A stretch of DNA of 35,461 nt from Oscillospiraceae bacterium (GTDB taxonomy: Bacteria; Bacillota; Clostridia; Oscillospirales; Ruminococcaceae). Positions 14,255 through 23,286 of this stretch are shown here, piece by piece. How positions within the stretch are numbered: the stretch's first letter is position 1; the number at the start of each line of letters is the position of its first letter. The stretch covers positions 1-35,461 of the forward strand of contig JAIEDQ010000071.1 of assembly GCA_029067895.1 (NCBI GenBank), read 5' to 3'. The notes under the pieces were generated by a model, which was given only the letters and a program-made list of their open reading frames with translations, did not search any database and was not told the origin of the DNA. The position numbers and the translations under genes were made by a program.

Positions 14255-17137
14255 ATGAGACTTGACGAGCTTTTGAACGAAGCGGGCAAAGGAATGTCCG
14301 TAACAGCGTCGGTTAACAATATGAAAGCGGCGGTTGAGGGCATTACCGACAACACCGAGGAGGTAGCCGAGGGCTTTGTTTTCGTATGTATCAGGGGCGC
14401 GCATTTTGACGGTCACGACTTTGCGGAACAGGCTCTTGAAAAGGGCGCGCTGTGCGTTGTCACCGACTGCGACCTGTTTCTCGACAATCAGATCATTGTT
14501 CCCGACACGCGGGTCTTTTACGGACATCTCTGCGCCGCATGGTTCAATCACCCCGAACGGAGAATGAAGCTTATCGGCGTTACGGGTACGAACGGAAAGA
14601 CCACTCTCGCCACTATGATAAGGGAAATTTTAGCCGCAAAGGGACACCGTGTGGGCTTTATCGGAACGACCGGTTCTCTTATAAACGGAAAGCCCGTCCA
14701 GACCGACGGCTCGACACCTACGACCCCCCGCGTGTTCGAGCTCTACAAGCTTTGGTACGACATGGCGAAAAGCGGCTGCGACTGCGTTGTAATGGAGGTT
14801 TCCTCCTTTGCTCTTGCGCAGAACAGGATAGGTCCCGCAAAGTTCAGACTTGCGGTCTTTACAAATCTTTCTCAGGATCATCTTGACTACCACGGCGATA
14901 TGGAAAGCTACTACGAAGCAAAGAAAAAGCTTTTCACCGAGCACTGCGAGACCGCCGTAATCAATATCGACGACCACTACGGAATGCGCCTTTACAATGA
15001 GCTTGAGGGCAGCGGCGTGGAGAGAATATCCTGCTCCATAAGCGGTCAGGCTGCCGACCTTAAAGGCGACAAGATAAAGTTTGAAAACGGCATTACCCGC
15101 TTCTGGGTAAGCGCGGCAAATAAAAGTCACCCCTTTGCTCTGCCTATGATGGGTCTTTACAACGTCCTTAACGCGGTGGAGGCTATAGCCGTCTGTGTAA
15201 AGCTGAGCCTCCCCATAAACGCCATATCCTCCGCTTTGGGAGGATTTCCAGGCGTAAAGGGCAGGTGCGAGTTTATCCCCACGGGCAGGGACTTTATGAT
15301 AATATGCGACTATGCCCATTCTCCCGACGCGCTGGAAAATATGCTCCCCAACATAAAGGAAAACTGTTCGGGACGGCTCATATGCCTGTTCGGCTGCGGC
15401 GGAGACAGGGACAAGACAAAGCGTCCGCTTATGGCGCAGGCTGCGGAAAAATACGCCGACCTGCTTATCGTCACCTCGGACAATCCGCGCAACGAAGACC
15501 CCGAAGCCATTATCGACGATATCGTTGCGGGACTGGAGCATACCAAGCCCTATATAAGAATTACCGACCGCAAAGCCGCTATCCGCAGGGCGATTACAAT
15601 TGCGGAAAAGGACGACATAATCGTCCTTGCGGGAAAGGGTCATGAGGACTACCAGATACTTAAAGACGACGTGCATATACACTTCGACGAGCGTGAGATA
15701 GTGCAGGAAATAATGCAGAGCTACGTCCGCAGAAGATACGACCCCGAAATGTACGACATGATGACCATTAACGAGATAATGGACGTTACAGGCGGAAAGC
15801 CGTTCTCCATCAGGAATTACGAAAGAAAAATACCTATGCCTTGGTTTTTCTCTGATACAAGGGACGTTATTCAGGGCGGCGTTTTCGTTGCCTTAAAGGG
15901 CGAACGCTTCGACGGACATGATTTTGCCCGTCAGGCGGTGGACAAGGGCGCGGTGCTGGCTATAACCGAACGCACTATCCCGAACGTGCCGAGCGTTGTG
16001 GTGAAAAGCTGCCGCAAGGCGCTGCTCGACCTTGCACGCCATCACAGAATGAGATACGACCACGTTGTTGTGGGCGTTACGGGAAGCGTGGGCAAAACCT
16101 CCACAAAGGATATGATCGCTCTTGCGCTGTCCTGCAAGCACAGCGTTCACAAGACCGAGGGAAACCACAACAATGAAATAGGTCTGCCATTTACCGTATT
16201 CGGACTTAACAGAAGCTGTTCGGCGGCTGTTCTGGAAATGGGTATGTCCGACTTCGGAGAGATAGAAAAGCTTTCCAGAGCGTCCAAGCCGACGATATGC
16301 GTTATAACAAATATCGGATATTCACACATAGAAAATCTCGGCTCTCAGCAGGGCATTCTTGACGCCAAGCTTGAGATACTCAAGGGCGCGGAGAGACACG
16401 CTCCCATGATAATCAACGGCGACGACAAGCTGCTTGCTCCGCTGAAAGAGGAGTACGACGGCTACCGCGAAGTCATCACCTACGGCATAGACAATCCCGA
16501 CGCAGACTACAGAGCCACCGAGATATGCACATATCCCGACAGAATGTATTTCAACGTCAGACACGGAGACGAAATGATCTGCGACGTTGCGCTGTTCTGT
16601 CTGGGACGGCATCATATCTACAACGCCCTTGCGGCGATATGCACCGCGATAAAGGCAGGCTGCGACCCTGTTGCGGCAGCGGAAATGCTCAGCGGATTTC
16701 AGCCCGATTCGCTTCGTCAGCACGTCCAGAAGCGTGGCGAACAAATGATAATCGCGGACTGCTACAACGCTTCCCCCGATTCCATGAAAGCGGCGATAGA
16801 CGTGCTCTGCGAAATGAAGCCCAAGGAGGGCGGTAGACGCGTTGCCGTTCTGGGAGATATGCTGGAGCTTGGAGACAAATCCGAGGAGCTTCACAGACAG
16901 GTGGGCGAATACGTTGTGAAAAAGGGCGTGGACTTAATGGTCTGCTACGGCAAAAACGCCGCCGCCATTGCCGCACGCGCCGACGAGCTTGGTATGCACG
17001 CGGGCAGCTCCGACGACCCGAAAACGGTGCTGAACTTTATGAAATACAAGCTCAGACCAAACGATATCGTGCTCTTTAAGGCGAGCCGCGGTATGCATCT
17101 TGAAGAGATCATCGAGGAATTCTACAAGGATTGCTGA
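14255..17137 (+). CDS. murE-murF: MurE-MurF fusion: UDP-MurNAc-tripeptide synthetase and D-Ala-D-Ala-adding enzyme
   Basis: One 960-residue frame holds two complete Mur ligases that catalyse consecutive ATP-dependent steps of cytoplasmic peptidoglycan precursor synthesis. The N-terminal half (about 1-500) is MurE: ATP loop GVTGTNGKTT (about 108), STPTTP, HLDYHG, and DNPRNEDP near 409, the signature for adding meso-diaminopimelate. The C-terminal half (from MMTINEIMDVTGG, about 502) is MurF: FSDTRDVIQGGVFVALKG, ATP loop GVTGSVGKTS (about 606), EGNHNNEIG and DCYNASPDSM. There is no stop, frame change or ribosome site at the junction, so this is a true fusion. Both halves keep their catalytic motifs. 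Separate murE and murF genes are the rule; fusions are known, for example in Bordetella. The ATG at 14255 has AGAGGATGATCTGA upstream. Confidence 0.92.
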   Translation: MRLDELLNEAGKGMSVTASVNNMKAAVEGITDNTEEVAEGFVFVCIRGAHFDGHDFAEQALEKGALCVVTDCDLFLDNQIIVPDTRVFYGHLCAAWFNHPERRMKLIGVTGTNGKTTLATMIREILAAKGHRVGFIGTTGSLINGKPVQTDGSTPTTPRVFELYKLWYDMAKSGCDCVVMEVSSFALAQNRIGPAKFRLAVFTNLSQDHLDYHGDMESYYEAKKKLFTEHCETAVINIDDHYGMRLYNELEGSGVERISCSISGQAADLKGDKIKFENGITRFWVSAANKSHPFALPMMGLYNVLNAVEAIAVCVKLSLPINAISSALGGFPGVKGRCEFIPTGRDFMIICDYAHSPDALENMLPNIKENCSGRLICLFGCGGDRDKTKRPLMAQAAEKYADLLIVTSDNPRNEDPEAIIDDIVAGLEHTKPYIRITDRKAAIRRAITIAEKDDIIVLAGKGHEDYQILKDDVHIHFDEREIVQEIMQSYVRRRYDPEMYDMMTINEIMDVTGGKPFSIRNYERKIPMPWFFSDTRDVIQGGVFVALKGERFDGHDFARQAVDKGAVLAITERTIPNVPSVVVKSCRKALLDLARHHRMRYDHVVVGVTGSVGKTSTKDMIALALSCKHSVHKTEGNHNNEIGLPFTVFGLNRSCSAAVLEMGMSDFGEIEKLSRASKPTICVITNIGYSHIENLGSQQGILDAKLEILKGAERHAPMIINGDDKLLAPLKEEYDGYREVITYGIDNPDADYRATEICTYPDRMYFNVRHGDEMICDVALFCLGRHHIYNALAAICTAIKAGCDPVAAAEMLSGFQPDSLRQHVQKRGEQMIIADCYNASPDSMKAAIDVLCEMKPKEGGRRVAVLGDMLELGDKSEELHRQVGEYVVKKGVDLMVCYGKNAAAIAARADELGMHAGSSDDPKTVLNFMKYKLRPNDIVLFKASRGMHLEEIIEEFYKDC

Positions 17138-17189
17138 CGGGGAACCGTTTAGAAATGTATTAATTTAACTAAAAAGGAGATACTGATAA

Positions 17190-18200
17190 ATGCCGTTCTG
17201 GATAAATATGGCTGTTGCGCTGATAGCGTTCGGCATATCGGCGGTAACGGGAATTTTTCTCATTCCGCTGCTTAAAAAGCTGCATTTCGGTCAGACTATA
17301 TATGAGAAAGGTCCCGCATGGCACAAAAGCAAGCAGGGCACACCCATGATGGGCGGCTTTATGTTCATCATCGGCACGGTTATTGCCGTTGCCGCGGGAT
17401 ACGCGGTATTCCGCTTCAGACGGGCAAACGCGGTGGCAGTACCAGACAACACGGGACTGTACCGTCTCCTTGCGGGACTTGCCTTTGCGCTTCTCAACGC
17501 CTGCATAGGCTTTACCGACGACTACATCAAGGCGGTGAAAAAGCAGAACCTTGGTCTTAAAGCAAAGCAGAAAATGATAATGCAGCTTGTACTCAGTATT
17601 GCTTTTCTGTACGCGCTTTGGCTGCTGGGAGACCGCTCAACGGCAATCGAGTTTCCATTTTTCGGCGAGCTTGACTTCGGAATACTGTACTACCCGATCA
17701 TGGTGCTGTACCTGATATTCCTCACCAATGCGGTAAACCTCACCGACGGCGTGGACGGTCTCTGCGGCTCGGTAACGGTAATAGTGGGACTATCTTTTGT
17801 AATGCTTTGCGCGGCTATGGGCGAGTGGGAATACTCCATATTCGCAATGGCTCTTGCGGGAGCGTGTCTCGGCTTTCTTATCTGGAATCTCCACCCCGCA
17901 AAGGTTTTCATGGGCGACACAGGCTCGATGTTTCTTGGCGGAGCGGTCTGCGCTTTGGGATTTGCAATGCACAAGCATCTGCTGCTTGCCCTCATAGCAA
18001 TAGTGTACGTTCTGGACGCGCTTTCGGTAGTGATACAGGTCTTATACTTCAAGCTGACAAAGGGCAAGAGACTTTTCAAGATGTCTCCCATACATCACCA
18101 TTTTGAGATGTGCGGCTGGTCGGAATATAAAATAGTTATCGCATTTTCTTCCGCCGCCCTTATTGCGGGCGTTGCGGCAAATCTGATCTACAATCTTTGA
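17190..18200 (+). CDS. mraY: Phospho-MurNAc-pentapeptide transferase MraY
   Basis: MraY moves phospho-MurNAc-pentapeptide from UDP to undecaprenyl phosphate, making lipid I at the inner membrane face. The 336-residue polytopic protein has about ten hydrophobic segments and the catalytic Asp-rich motifs: GTPMMGG (about 50), FTDDYIK (about 107), NLTDGVDGL (about 183) and FMGDTGS, then the HHHFE loop near the C-terminus. Length is normal. The ATG follows AAAAAGGAGA. It lies 52 nt after murE-murF. murD, which usually follows mraY, is missing; a dispersed repeat and ftsW follow. Confidence 0.96.
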   Translation: MPFWINMAVALIAFGISAVTGIFLIPLLKKLHFGQTIYEKGPAWHKSKQGTPMMGGFMFIIGTVIAVAAGYAVFRFRRANAVAVPDNTGLYRLLAGLAFALLNACIGFTDDYIKAVKKQNLGLKAKQKMIMQLVLSIAFLYALWLLGDRSTAIEFPFFGELDFGILYYPIMVLYLIFLTNAVNLTDGVDGLCGSVTVIVGLSFVMLCAAMGEWEYSIFAMALAGACLGFLIWNLHPAKVFMGDTGSMFLGGAVCALGFAMHKHLLLALIAIVYVLDALSVVIQVLYFKLTKGKRLFKMSPIHHHFEMCGWSEYKIVIAFSSAALIAGVAANLIYNL

Positions 18201-18223
18201 TACAAACCCTAAACGGTATACCG

Positions 18224-18300
18224 AAAGGCTGAGCCTTTTTGCCTGCCGCCGTTTATAGTAAGTACATTCAATTTTGTTTCCGAGACGAAAGTTACTTCCG
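18224..18300 (+). repeat. Dispersed palindromic intergenic repeat, copy A
   Basis: Begins with the palindrome AAAGGCTGAGCCTTT and contains CTGCCGCCGTTTATAG and TTTCCGAGACGAAAGTT, shared with copies B, C and D. It lies 24 nt after the mraY stop, in the gap where murD normally is. This copy is shorter and less conserved in its second half. The T run after the first palindrome makes it terminator-like. Confidence 0.8.
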
Positions 18301-18334
18301 TATAATTATCATTTGCTAAAAGGAGGTGTCATTC

Positions 18335-19588
18335 ATGCAGAATGCGTCAAACGCCGTTCCCGACGGCAGAAGAAGAAAAACCGCCAATGCTGACAATGTG
18401 CGGCGAAAAAGAATAACGTCCGACGGGACCTCCAGAGGCTACCGTGAAAAGATAGCAACGGGACCTATAGATTATCCGTTCCTGCTGATAGTTATGATAC
18501 TGCTTGTAATGGGTATCATTATGATGTTCTCGGCGGGCTACGCATGGGCTATCCGCGAGGAGGGCGGCGACGGTACGGCATACGTACGCAATCAGATGGC
18601 AATGGCGGGAATAGGTCTGGTGGGAATGTTTTTCGCGTCGTTTTTCGACTACCACTGGTTCAGAAAGCCCATAATCGCATACGGCTTTTACCTGATGTGC
18701 GTGGTGCTGCTGGTACTGTGCAGGGTGGGACCGTTCAAGGATCCTCATAACGATTCGTACCGCTGGGTAAAGTTTGCGCCCGGTATACCCTCGTTCCAGC
18801 CGTCAGAGCTTATGAAGCTTGCTATCATCATGCTTTTTGCATACCTTATTTCGGTAAACTATTCCAAGATGAAATATTTCAATTACGGAATAGTTCCGTT
18901 TCTTGGCTTTTTGGGCGTGGTCGTTGCGCTGATGATGATACAGCCTCACTTATCGGGAACGATCATCATATGCGCCATCGGTATAATAATGATGTTCGTA
19001 GGCGGCTCGCGTGTAAAGCATCTGATCGTTCTGGGACTTTTAGGCGTGGCTGCGCTTGCGGTCGCACTGTTCATACTGATCGAGGTAAAGGATTTCAGCT
19101 ACTTTGAAAAGCGTATCATGTCCTGGACAGACCCGTTCGGCGCGGAGGCTTCCGACGCCACATGGCAGACGAAAAACAGTCTTATTGCAATCGGTTCGGG
19201 CGGACTTTTCGGTCTGGGACTTGGCAATTCCCGCCAGAAATTCCTGTACCTGCCCGAAGCAAAAAACGACTTTGTTTTCGCCGTTGTCTGCGAGGAGCTT
19301 GGCTTTGTGGGCGCGCTTATGGTAATAATCCTGTTCCTGCTCTTTATCTGCCGCGGAATGTACATTGCTTCCAAGGCTCCCGACAAGTACGGAATGATGC
19401 TTGCGGTGGGACTTACGGTGCAGATAGGCTTGCAGGCTTTGCTGAATATCGCCGTTGTAACAAATACCATACCCAATACCGGCGTTTCGCTGCCCTTTTT
19501 CAGCTACGGAGGAACAGCCCTTATCATGCAGCTTGTGCAGATGGGCATTATCCTGAATATATCACGGCAGTCAATTATTGAAACTTAG
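18335..19588 (+). CDS. ftsW: Septal peptidoglycan glycosyltransferase FtsW (SEDS family)
   Basis: FtsW polymerises lipid II into glycan strands at the septum together with FtsI. The 417-residue protein has a long basic cytoplasmic N-terminus (about 45 residues) and about ten membrane segments. SEDS features include FQPSELMKLA (about 157), SWTDPF, SGGLFGLGLGNSRQKFLYLPEAKNDFVF in the conserved large loop, and SLPFFSYGGTALI near the C-terminus. The ORF track starts at a GTG that directly abuts the Shine-Dalgarno; the ATG at 18335 sits 8 nt after AGGAGG and is the better start. RodA and SpoVE are close relatives; location in the dcw cluster favours FtsW. Confidence 0.92.
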   Translation: MQNASNAVPDGRRRKTANADNVRRKRITSDGTSRGYREKIATGPIDYPFLLIVMILLVMGIIMMFSAGYAWAIREEGGDGTAYVRNQMAMAGIGLVGMFFASFFDYHWFRKPIIAYGFYLMCVVLLVLCRVGPFKDPHNDSYRWVKFAPGIPSFQPSELMKLAIIMLFAYLISVNYSKMKYFNYGIVPFLGFLGVVVALMMIQPHLSGTIIICAIGIIMMFVGGSRVKHLIVLGLLGVAALAVALFILIEVKDFSYFEKRIMSWTDPFGAEASDATWQTKNSLIAIGSGGLFGLGLGNSRQKFLYLPEAKNDFVFAVVCEELGFVGALMVIILFLLFICRGMYIASKAPDKYGMMLAVGLTVQIGLQALLNIAVVTNTIPNTGVSLPFFSYGGTALIMQLVQMGIILNISRQSIIET

Positions 19589-19645
19589 CGGCAGGGGCAG
19601 ATACAAACGCTGTCCCTGCAATGACATACGGAAAGGAAAAATATC

Positions 19646-20797
19646 ATGTTAAAGGTTCTAATGGCGGGCGGAGGCACGGGGGGACACATAAATCCCGCTC
19701 TTGCCATAGCTTCGATAATAAAGGAACACCACCCCGACGCGGAGTTTCTCTTTGCTGGTACTCCAAACGGCATGGAGGCAAGGCTCATACCGAAAGCCGG
19801 GTACGAGTTTGCTCCCATAAAGGTAAGCGGCTTTCAGCGGAAGATAACTCCGAAAAACCTTGTGCGCAACGCACGCGCGGCGGCGTATCTCACCGCTTCG
19901 GGACACCGCTCAAAGCAGATAATCGACGGCTTCAAGCCCGATATTGTTATCGGCACGGGCGGATACGTCAGCTATCCCATTCTGGCAAAAGCCGTCCAGA
20001 TGGGCATTCCCGCGGCGATACACGAGCAGAACGCTTTCCCCGGAATAACAAACCGTCTGCTTGCAAAAAAGGTGGACGAGGTAATGCTCACCGTCGAGGA
20101 GGCTGCGGGACATCTTGACGCCTGCGCAAAATACACCGTAACGGGACTTCCCGTAAGAGCGGGCTTTTCCGCAGGAGCGTTAAGCCGCGCGGAAGCAAAA
20201 AAGAAGCTTGGTCTGGACGAGGGGCTGTGTATTTTCAGCTTCGGAGGAAGTCTTGGCGCGGGAGCGATAAACAACGGCGCGGCGGCTCTTCTGAAGTGGG
20301 AAAAGGAAAACAATATCCCCGTGAACCATATCCACGGCTTCGGAAAAATGGGTCACGAGACCTTTCTGCCGAAGCTTAAGGAGCTTGGCATAGATTACGA
20401 AAACGACAAGCGTCTTATCATAAAGGAATACTTCGACAACATGGACGTATGCACGGCTGCCGCCGATCTTATCATCTGCCGCAGCGGAGCGTCCACAATA
20501 TCCGAATTGCAGGCAATGGGCAGAGCCTCGGTTCTGATACCGTCGCCAAACGTTACCGCGAACCACCAGTACCACAACGCTATGGTTCTGGGACGTGCGG
20601 GAGCGGCTGTTGTCATTGAGGAAAAAAATCTCACCGACGAGCTTCTTATCGAAAAGGTGGGCGGACTTATCAAAGAACCCCAAAAGCTGGATTCCCTTGC
20701 AAGACGCGCCGCGGAGACCTACGTCAGCGACACTCCCGACAGGATATACGCGGTCATTGACAGACTGATAAATAAAAACCGTTCACAGGACCAATAA
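19646..20797 (+). CDS. murG: UDP-GlcNAc:lipid I N-acetylglucosaminyltransferase MurG
   Basis: MurG adds GlcNAc to lipid I to give lipid II at the cytoplasmic membrane face. The 383-residue GT-B enzyme has the N-terminal loop MAGGGTGGHINPALAIA (residues 6-22), GTGGYVSYP near 95, the acceptor motif HEQNAFPGITNR (about 126) and the UDP-GlcNAc-binding segment ICRSGASTISEL (about 277). Length is slightly above the usual 355-370. ATG after AAGGAAAAATATC. It follows ftsW by 57 nt, as in other clusters. Confidence 0.95.
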   Translation: MLKVLMAGGGTGGHINPALAIASIIKEHHPDAEFLFAGTPNGMEARLIPKAGYEFAPIKVSGFQRKITPKNLVRNARAAAYLTASGHRSKQIIDGFKPDIVIGTGGYVSYPILAKAVQMGIPAAIHEQNAFPGITNRLLAKKVDEVMLTVEEAAGHLDACAKYTVTGLPVRAGFSAGALSRAEAKKKLGLDEGLCIFSFGGSLGAGAINNGAAALLKWEKENNIPVNHIHGFGKMGHETFLPKLKELGIDYENDKRLIIKEYFDNMDVCTAAADLIICRSGASTISELQAMGRASVLIPSPNVTANHQYHNAMVLGRAGAAVVIEEKNLTDELLIEKVGGLIKEPQKLDSLARRAAETYVSDTPDRIYAVIDRLINKNRSQDQ

Positions 20798-20867
20798 ACA
20801 AAATTATTTGCGCGATTGTTCCCTAAACCGTTTAAAAAGCCGCCCTGCGGCTTGGCTTTCACAAAAT

Positions 20868-20907
20868 CTCCCCTACCGCATACTATAAACCAAAAACGGT
20901 AAGGGAG
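20868..20907 (+). promoter_or_regulatory. Hairpin that can mask the murA ribosome binding site
   Basis: CTCCCCTACCG pairs with CGGTAAGGGAG (11 positions, one mismatch, 18-nt loop). The right arm contains the murA Shine-Dalgarno AAGGGAG, 8 nt before the ATG. A further short hairpin AAGCCGC-CCT-GCGGCTT lies at 20837-20853. Whether it regulates is unknown. Confidence 0.45.
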
Positions 20908-20915
20908 CTGCCGAT

Positions 20916-22184
20916 ATGCATTTACAAAAGCTTGTTATAAACGGAGGCAAAAAGCTGAACGGAGAGATCCGTATTCAGGGAGCGAAAAACGCCGCGCTGC
21001 CAATAATGGCGGCGGCAGTACTTTGCGGCAAAGCGGGGGAAAAGGTCACGCTGCGGAACTGTCCGCGGATATCGGACGTTTACGCCGCAATGAGAATACT
21101 TACATATCTGGGCTGCAAGGCAAGCTTTGAGGACGGTACGGCGGTAATAATCCCCGAAAATGTTTCCCGTCCCGAAATTTCCGACGAGCTTATGCGGGAA
21201 ATGCGTTCCTCCATATTCTTCCTCGGAGCTATTCTCGGCAGGACGGGCAGATGCAGGATAACCCTCCCCGGAGGCTGCGATCTGGGTCCAAGACCGATAG
21301 ATATGCACATTTCCGCCCTTCGGAAGATGGGCGTTACAATAAAAGAAGAATACGGCGCGCTGGACTGCCGCGCGGAAAAGGGTCTGACGGGAGCGAAAAT
21401 TTCCCTGTCATTTCCCTCGGTGGGAACTACCGAAAACATCATGATGGCGGCGGCTCTTGCGGAGGGTACGACGATCATCGGCAACGCCGCCCGCGAACCC
21501 GAGGTGGCTGATCTTGCCGAATTTCTCAACCGCTGCGGAGCAAAAATAAGCGGCGCGGGCGGAGGAAAGATCATCATAAACGGCGTTAAGGAGCTTCACG
21601 GCTGCGACTATAAGATAATGCCCGACAGGATAGCCTGCGCCACATATCTTGCGTGTACGGCTTCGGCGGGGGGAGAGCTTGCGGTCACGGGCTGCCGTCC
21701 TTGGGACGTGGAAAGTATCCTGCCCGTTTTCGAGCAGATGGGCTGCTCGGTCTACACGCTGGACGACAAGATATTTTTCAGCGCAAACCGTCCGCTGAAA
21801 GCGGTAAATCCCATACGGACAATGGTGTACCCAGGCTTCCCCACTGACGCGCAGGCTCCCGTTATGGCTTCCCTGTGCAAGGCGAGGGGCACGTCGGTGT
21901 TTGTGGAAAATATCTTCGAGAGCCGTTACAAGCACGTTGCAGGACTTACCCGAATGGGCGCGGATATCCTCGTCGAGGGTAAAGTCGCGGTAATCGAGGG
22001 CGTGAACAGGCTTTACGGCGTAAAGACGGAGGCTCCCGACCTGAGAGGCGGCGCTGGACTTGTTGCAGCCGCTCTTGCGGCGGACGGCACAAGCGAGATA
22101 ACAAACATACAGTACATTGACCGCGGCTACGAGGAGATCGAGAAGGTGCTGTCCTCACTGGGCGCGGATATAAAAAGAGTATGA
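20916..22184 (+). CDS. murA: UDP-GlcNAc 1-carboxyvinyltransferase MurA
   Basis: MurA transfers enolpyruvate from PEP to UDP-GlcNAc, the first committed step of peptidoglycan synthesis, in the cytosol. The 422-residue protein has IQGAKNAALP near residue 20 (Lys and Asn contacting substrate), the catalytic loop LPGGCDLGPRPIDMH with Cys at about 121, and FPTDAQAP near 305 with the conserved Asp. The Cys is the residue alkylated by fosfomycin, so this enzyme is predicted sensitive. Clostridia often have two MurA copies; only one is here. The start ATG follows AAGGGAG, part of a predicted hairpin. ftsQ begins 16 nt after the stop. Confidence 0.96.
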   Translation: MHLQKLVINGGKKLNGEIRIQGAKNAALPIMAAAVLCGKAGEKVTLRNCPRISDVYAAMRILTYLGCKASFEDGTAVIIPENVSRPEISDELMREMRSSIFFLGAILGRTGRCRITLPGGCDLGPRPIDMHISALRKMGVTIKEEYGALDCRAEKGLTGAKISLSFPSVGTTENIMMAAALAEGTTIIGNAAREPEVADLAEFLNRCGAKISGAGGGKIIINGVKELHGCDYKIMPDRIACATYLACTASAGGELAVTGCRPWDVESILPVFEQMGCSVYTLDDKIFFSANRPLKAVNPIRTMVYPGFPTDAQAPVMASLCKARGTSVFVENIFESRYKHVAGLTRMGADILVEGKVAVIEGVNRLYGVKTEAPDLRGGAGLVAAALAADGTSEITNIQYIDRGYEEIEKVLSSLGADIKRV

Positions 22185-22200
22185 AAGGAACGGTCGTAAA

Positions 22201-23079
22201 ATGCAGAACGGCAAGTCACAAAAGCGAAAACGCAATATGTCGCTTCATTACAGCGCGGTCGTGCTGATTGTACTGATAATATTTTCCGTTCTTTCGGTAA
22301 CGGTTTTGTTCAATATCGAGACCGCTATGGTAATAGGCTCGTCGATCTATACCGCGGACGAAATAATCAGAGTCAGCGGAATAGAGGGCGGCGACAACAT
22401 GATACGCAAAAATCTCGGCAAGGCGGAAAAAGCCATTACCTCGGAGCTTATCTACATAGAAGAGGCAAGGATAAAGCGGAAGCTGCCGTCGTCGGTGGAG
22501 ATAGTGATAGTGCCCTGCGTTGAGACGGCAAGTCTCCAGGACGAGGGCGGCTTTATGATCGTGAGCGAAACGGGAAAAATACTCAGGATCTCCGAAGAGC
22601 CTGCCGAGGACACACAGGTGTTCTACGGGGCAAATCCCGCAGAGGAGCTTAAAATAGGCGATACATTCAGGTCGGAGGACGAAGCCAAAACCGATGTGGT
22701 CTACAGGCTGATGGAGCTTGCGGAAAACAAGTTCGTATCGGAGATAACAAGCTTTGACGTTAACGACCGTCTTAACATAAGCTGCATATACGATAACAGA
22801 ATAGACATAGAATTGGGAGTTATTACCGACGTAGACTACAAATTCAAGCTTGCAAACGAGATAATCTCCACAAGGATATCCCCCGACGCGGAGGGCAGGC
22901 TGAATATGCTGAAAAACGGCGGGCGGTTCCTCAGCAAAGCCGATCTGGAGCAGATAGATGCAACTTTCCAGCACAATTCCGAAATGGCTGCGGAAACTGT
23001 CACCGAAGAAACGGCTGCCGAAACCTCAGCCGAGCCGTCCGAGGATACGAACACGTCAACAAAACTCAATTTTGAGTAG
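22201..23079 (+). CDS. ftsQ: Cell division protein FtsQ/DivIB
   Basis: This 292-residue bitopic protein has a basic cytoplasmic tail (QKRKRN), one membrane span (about 19-38) and an extracytoplasmic POTRA domain beginning SSIYTADEIIRVSGIEGGDNM, followed by the beta domain. It ends in a Thr/Glu/Ala-rich low-complexity tail. This is the FtsQ/DivIB layout; the protein joins FtsL and DivIC in the divisome. The position between murA and ftsZ is normal for clostridia. There is no ftsA between ftsQ and ftsZ. Confidence 0.9.
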   Translation: MQNGKSQKRKRNMSLHYSAVVLIVLIIFSVLSVTVLFNIETAMVIGSSIYTADEIIRVSGIEGGDNMIRKNLGKAEKAITSELIYIEEARIKRKLPSSVEIVIVPCVETASLQDEGGFMIVSETGKILRISEEPAEDTQVFYGANPAEELKIGDTFRSEDEAKTDVVYRLMELAENKFVSEITSFDVNDRLNISCIYDNRIDIELGVITDVDYKFKLANEIISTRISPDAEGRLNMLKNGGRFLSKADLEQIDATFQHNSEMAAETVTEETAAETSAEPSEDTNTSTKLNFE

Positions 23080-23127
23080 CCTGCTTTAGTAATTTTTTCT
23101 AAAATATATGTTTTTTTTATAAAACCC

Positions 23128-23156
23128 TTGAAAAATAATTTAAAGTATGTTAAAAT
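23128..23156 (+). promoter_or_regulatory. ftsZ promoter
   Basis: TTGAAA, 17 nt, TAAAAT, about 130 nt upstream of the ftsZ ATG. It gives ftsZ its own transcript in addition to read-through. Confidence 0.65.
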
Positions 23157-23189
23157 AAATGTTGTATATGTGAAAGGTGTCCCTTTCGG

Positions 23190-23256
23190 CGTTTGCGCAA
23201 ACGTGAACGCGTGTTCGGCGGCATACCGTTTCGCTGTCGGCACAGGTATGGTTTTT
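23190..23256 (+). promoter_or_regulatory. Structured 5' leader of ftsZ
   Basis: The leader holds a perfect 14-bp palindrome CGTTTGCGCAAACG (23190-23203), GAAC-GCGT-GTTC, and CATACC / GGTATG (17-nt loop) followed by GTTTTT, which looks like an attenuator just before the ribosome site TAGGAGG. Function unknown. Confidence 0.45.
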
Positions 23257-23286
23257 CATGGAATTTAAAATAGGAGGACATTGTAA

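Noticed and set aside
14630-15682. 350-residue minus-strand ORF across murE
   Set aside because: Shadow of the MurE half, which has all ligase motifs on the plus strand.
20831-20910. Fifth copy of the dispersed repeat before murA
   Set aside because: It shares only a CCCyTrCCG...CGGTAAGGG stem with copy C; the AAAGGCTGAGCCTTT end and CCGAGAC motif are absent.
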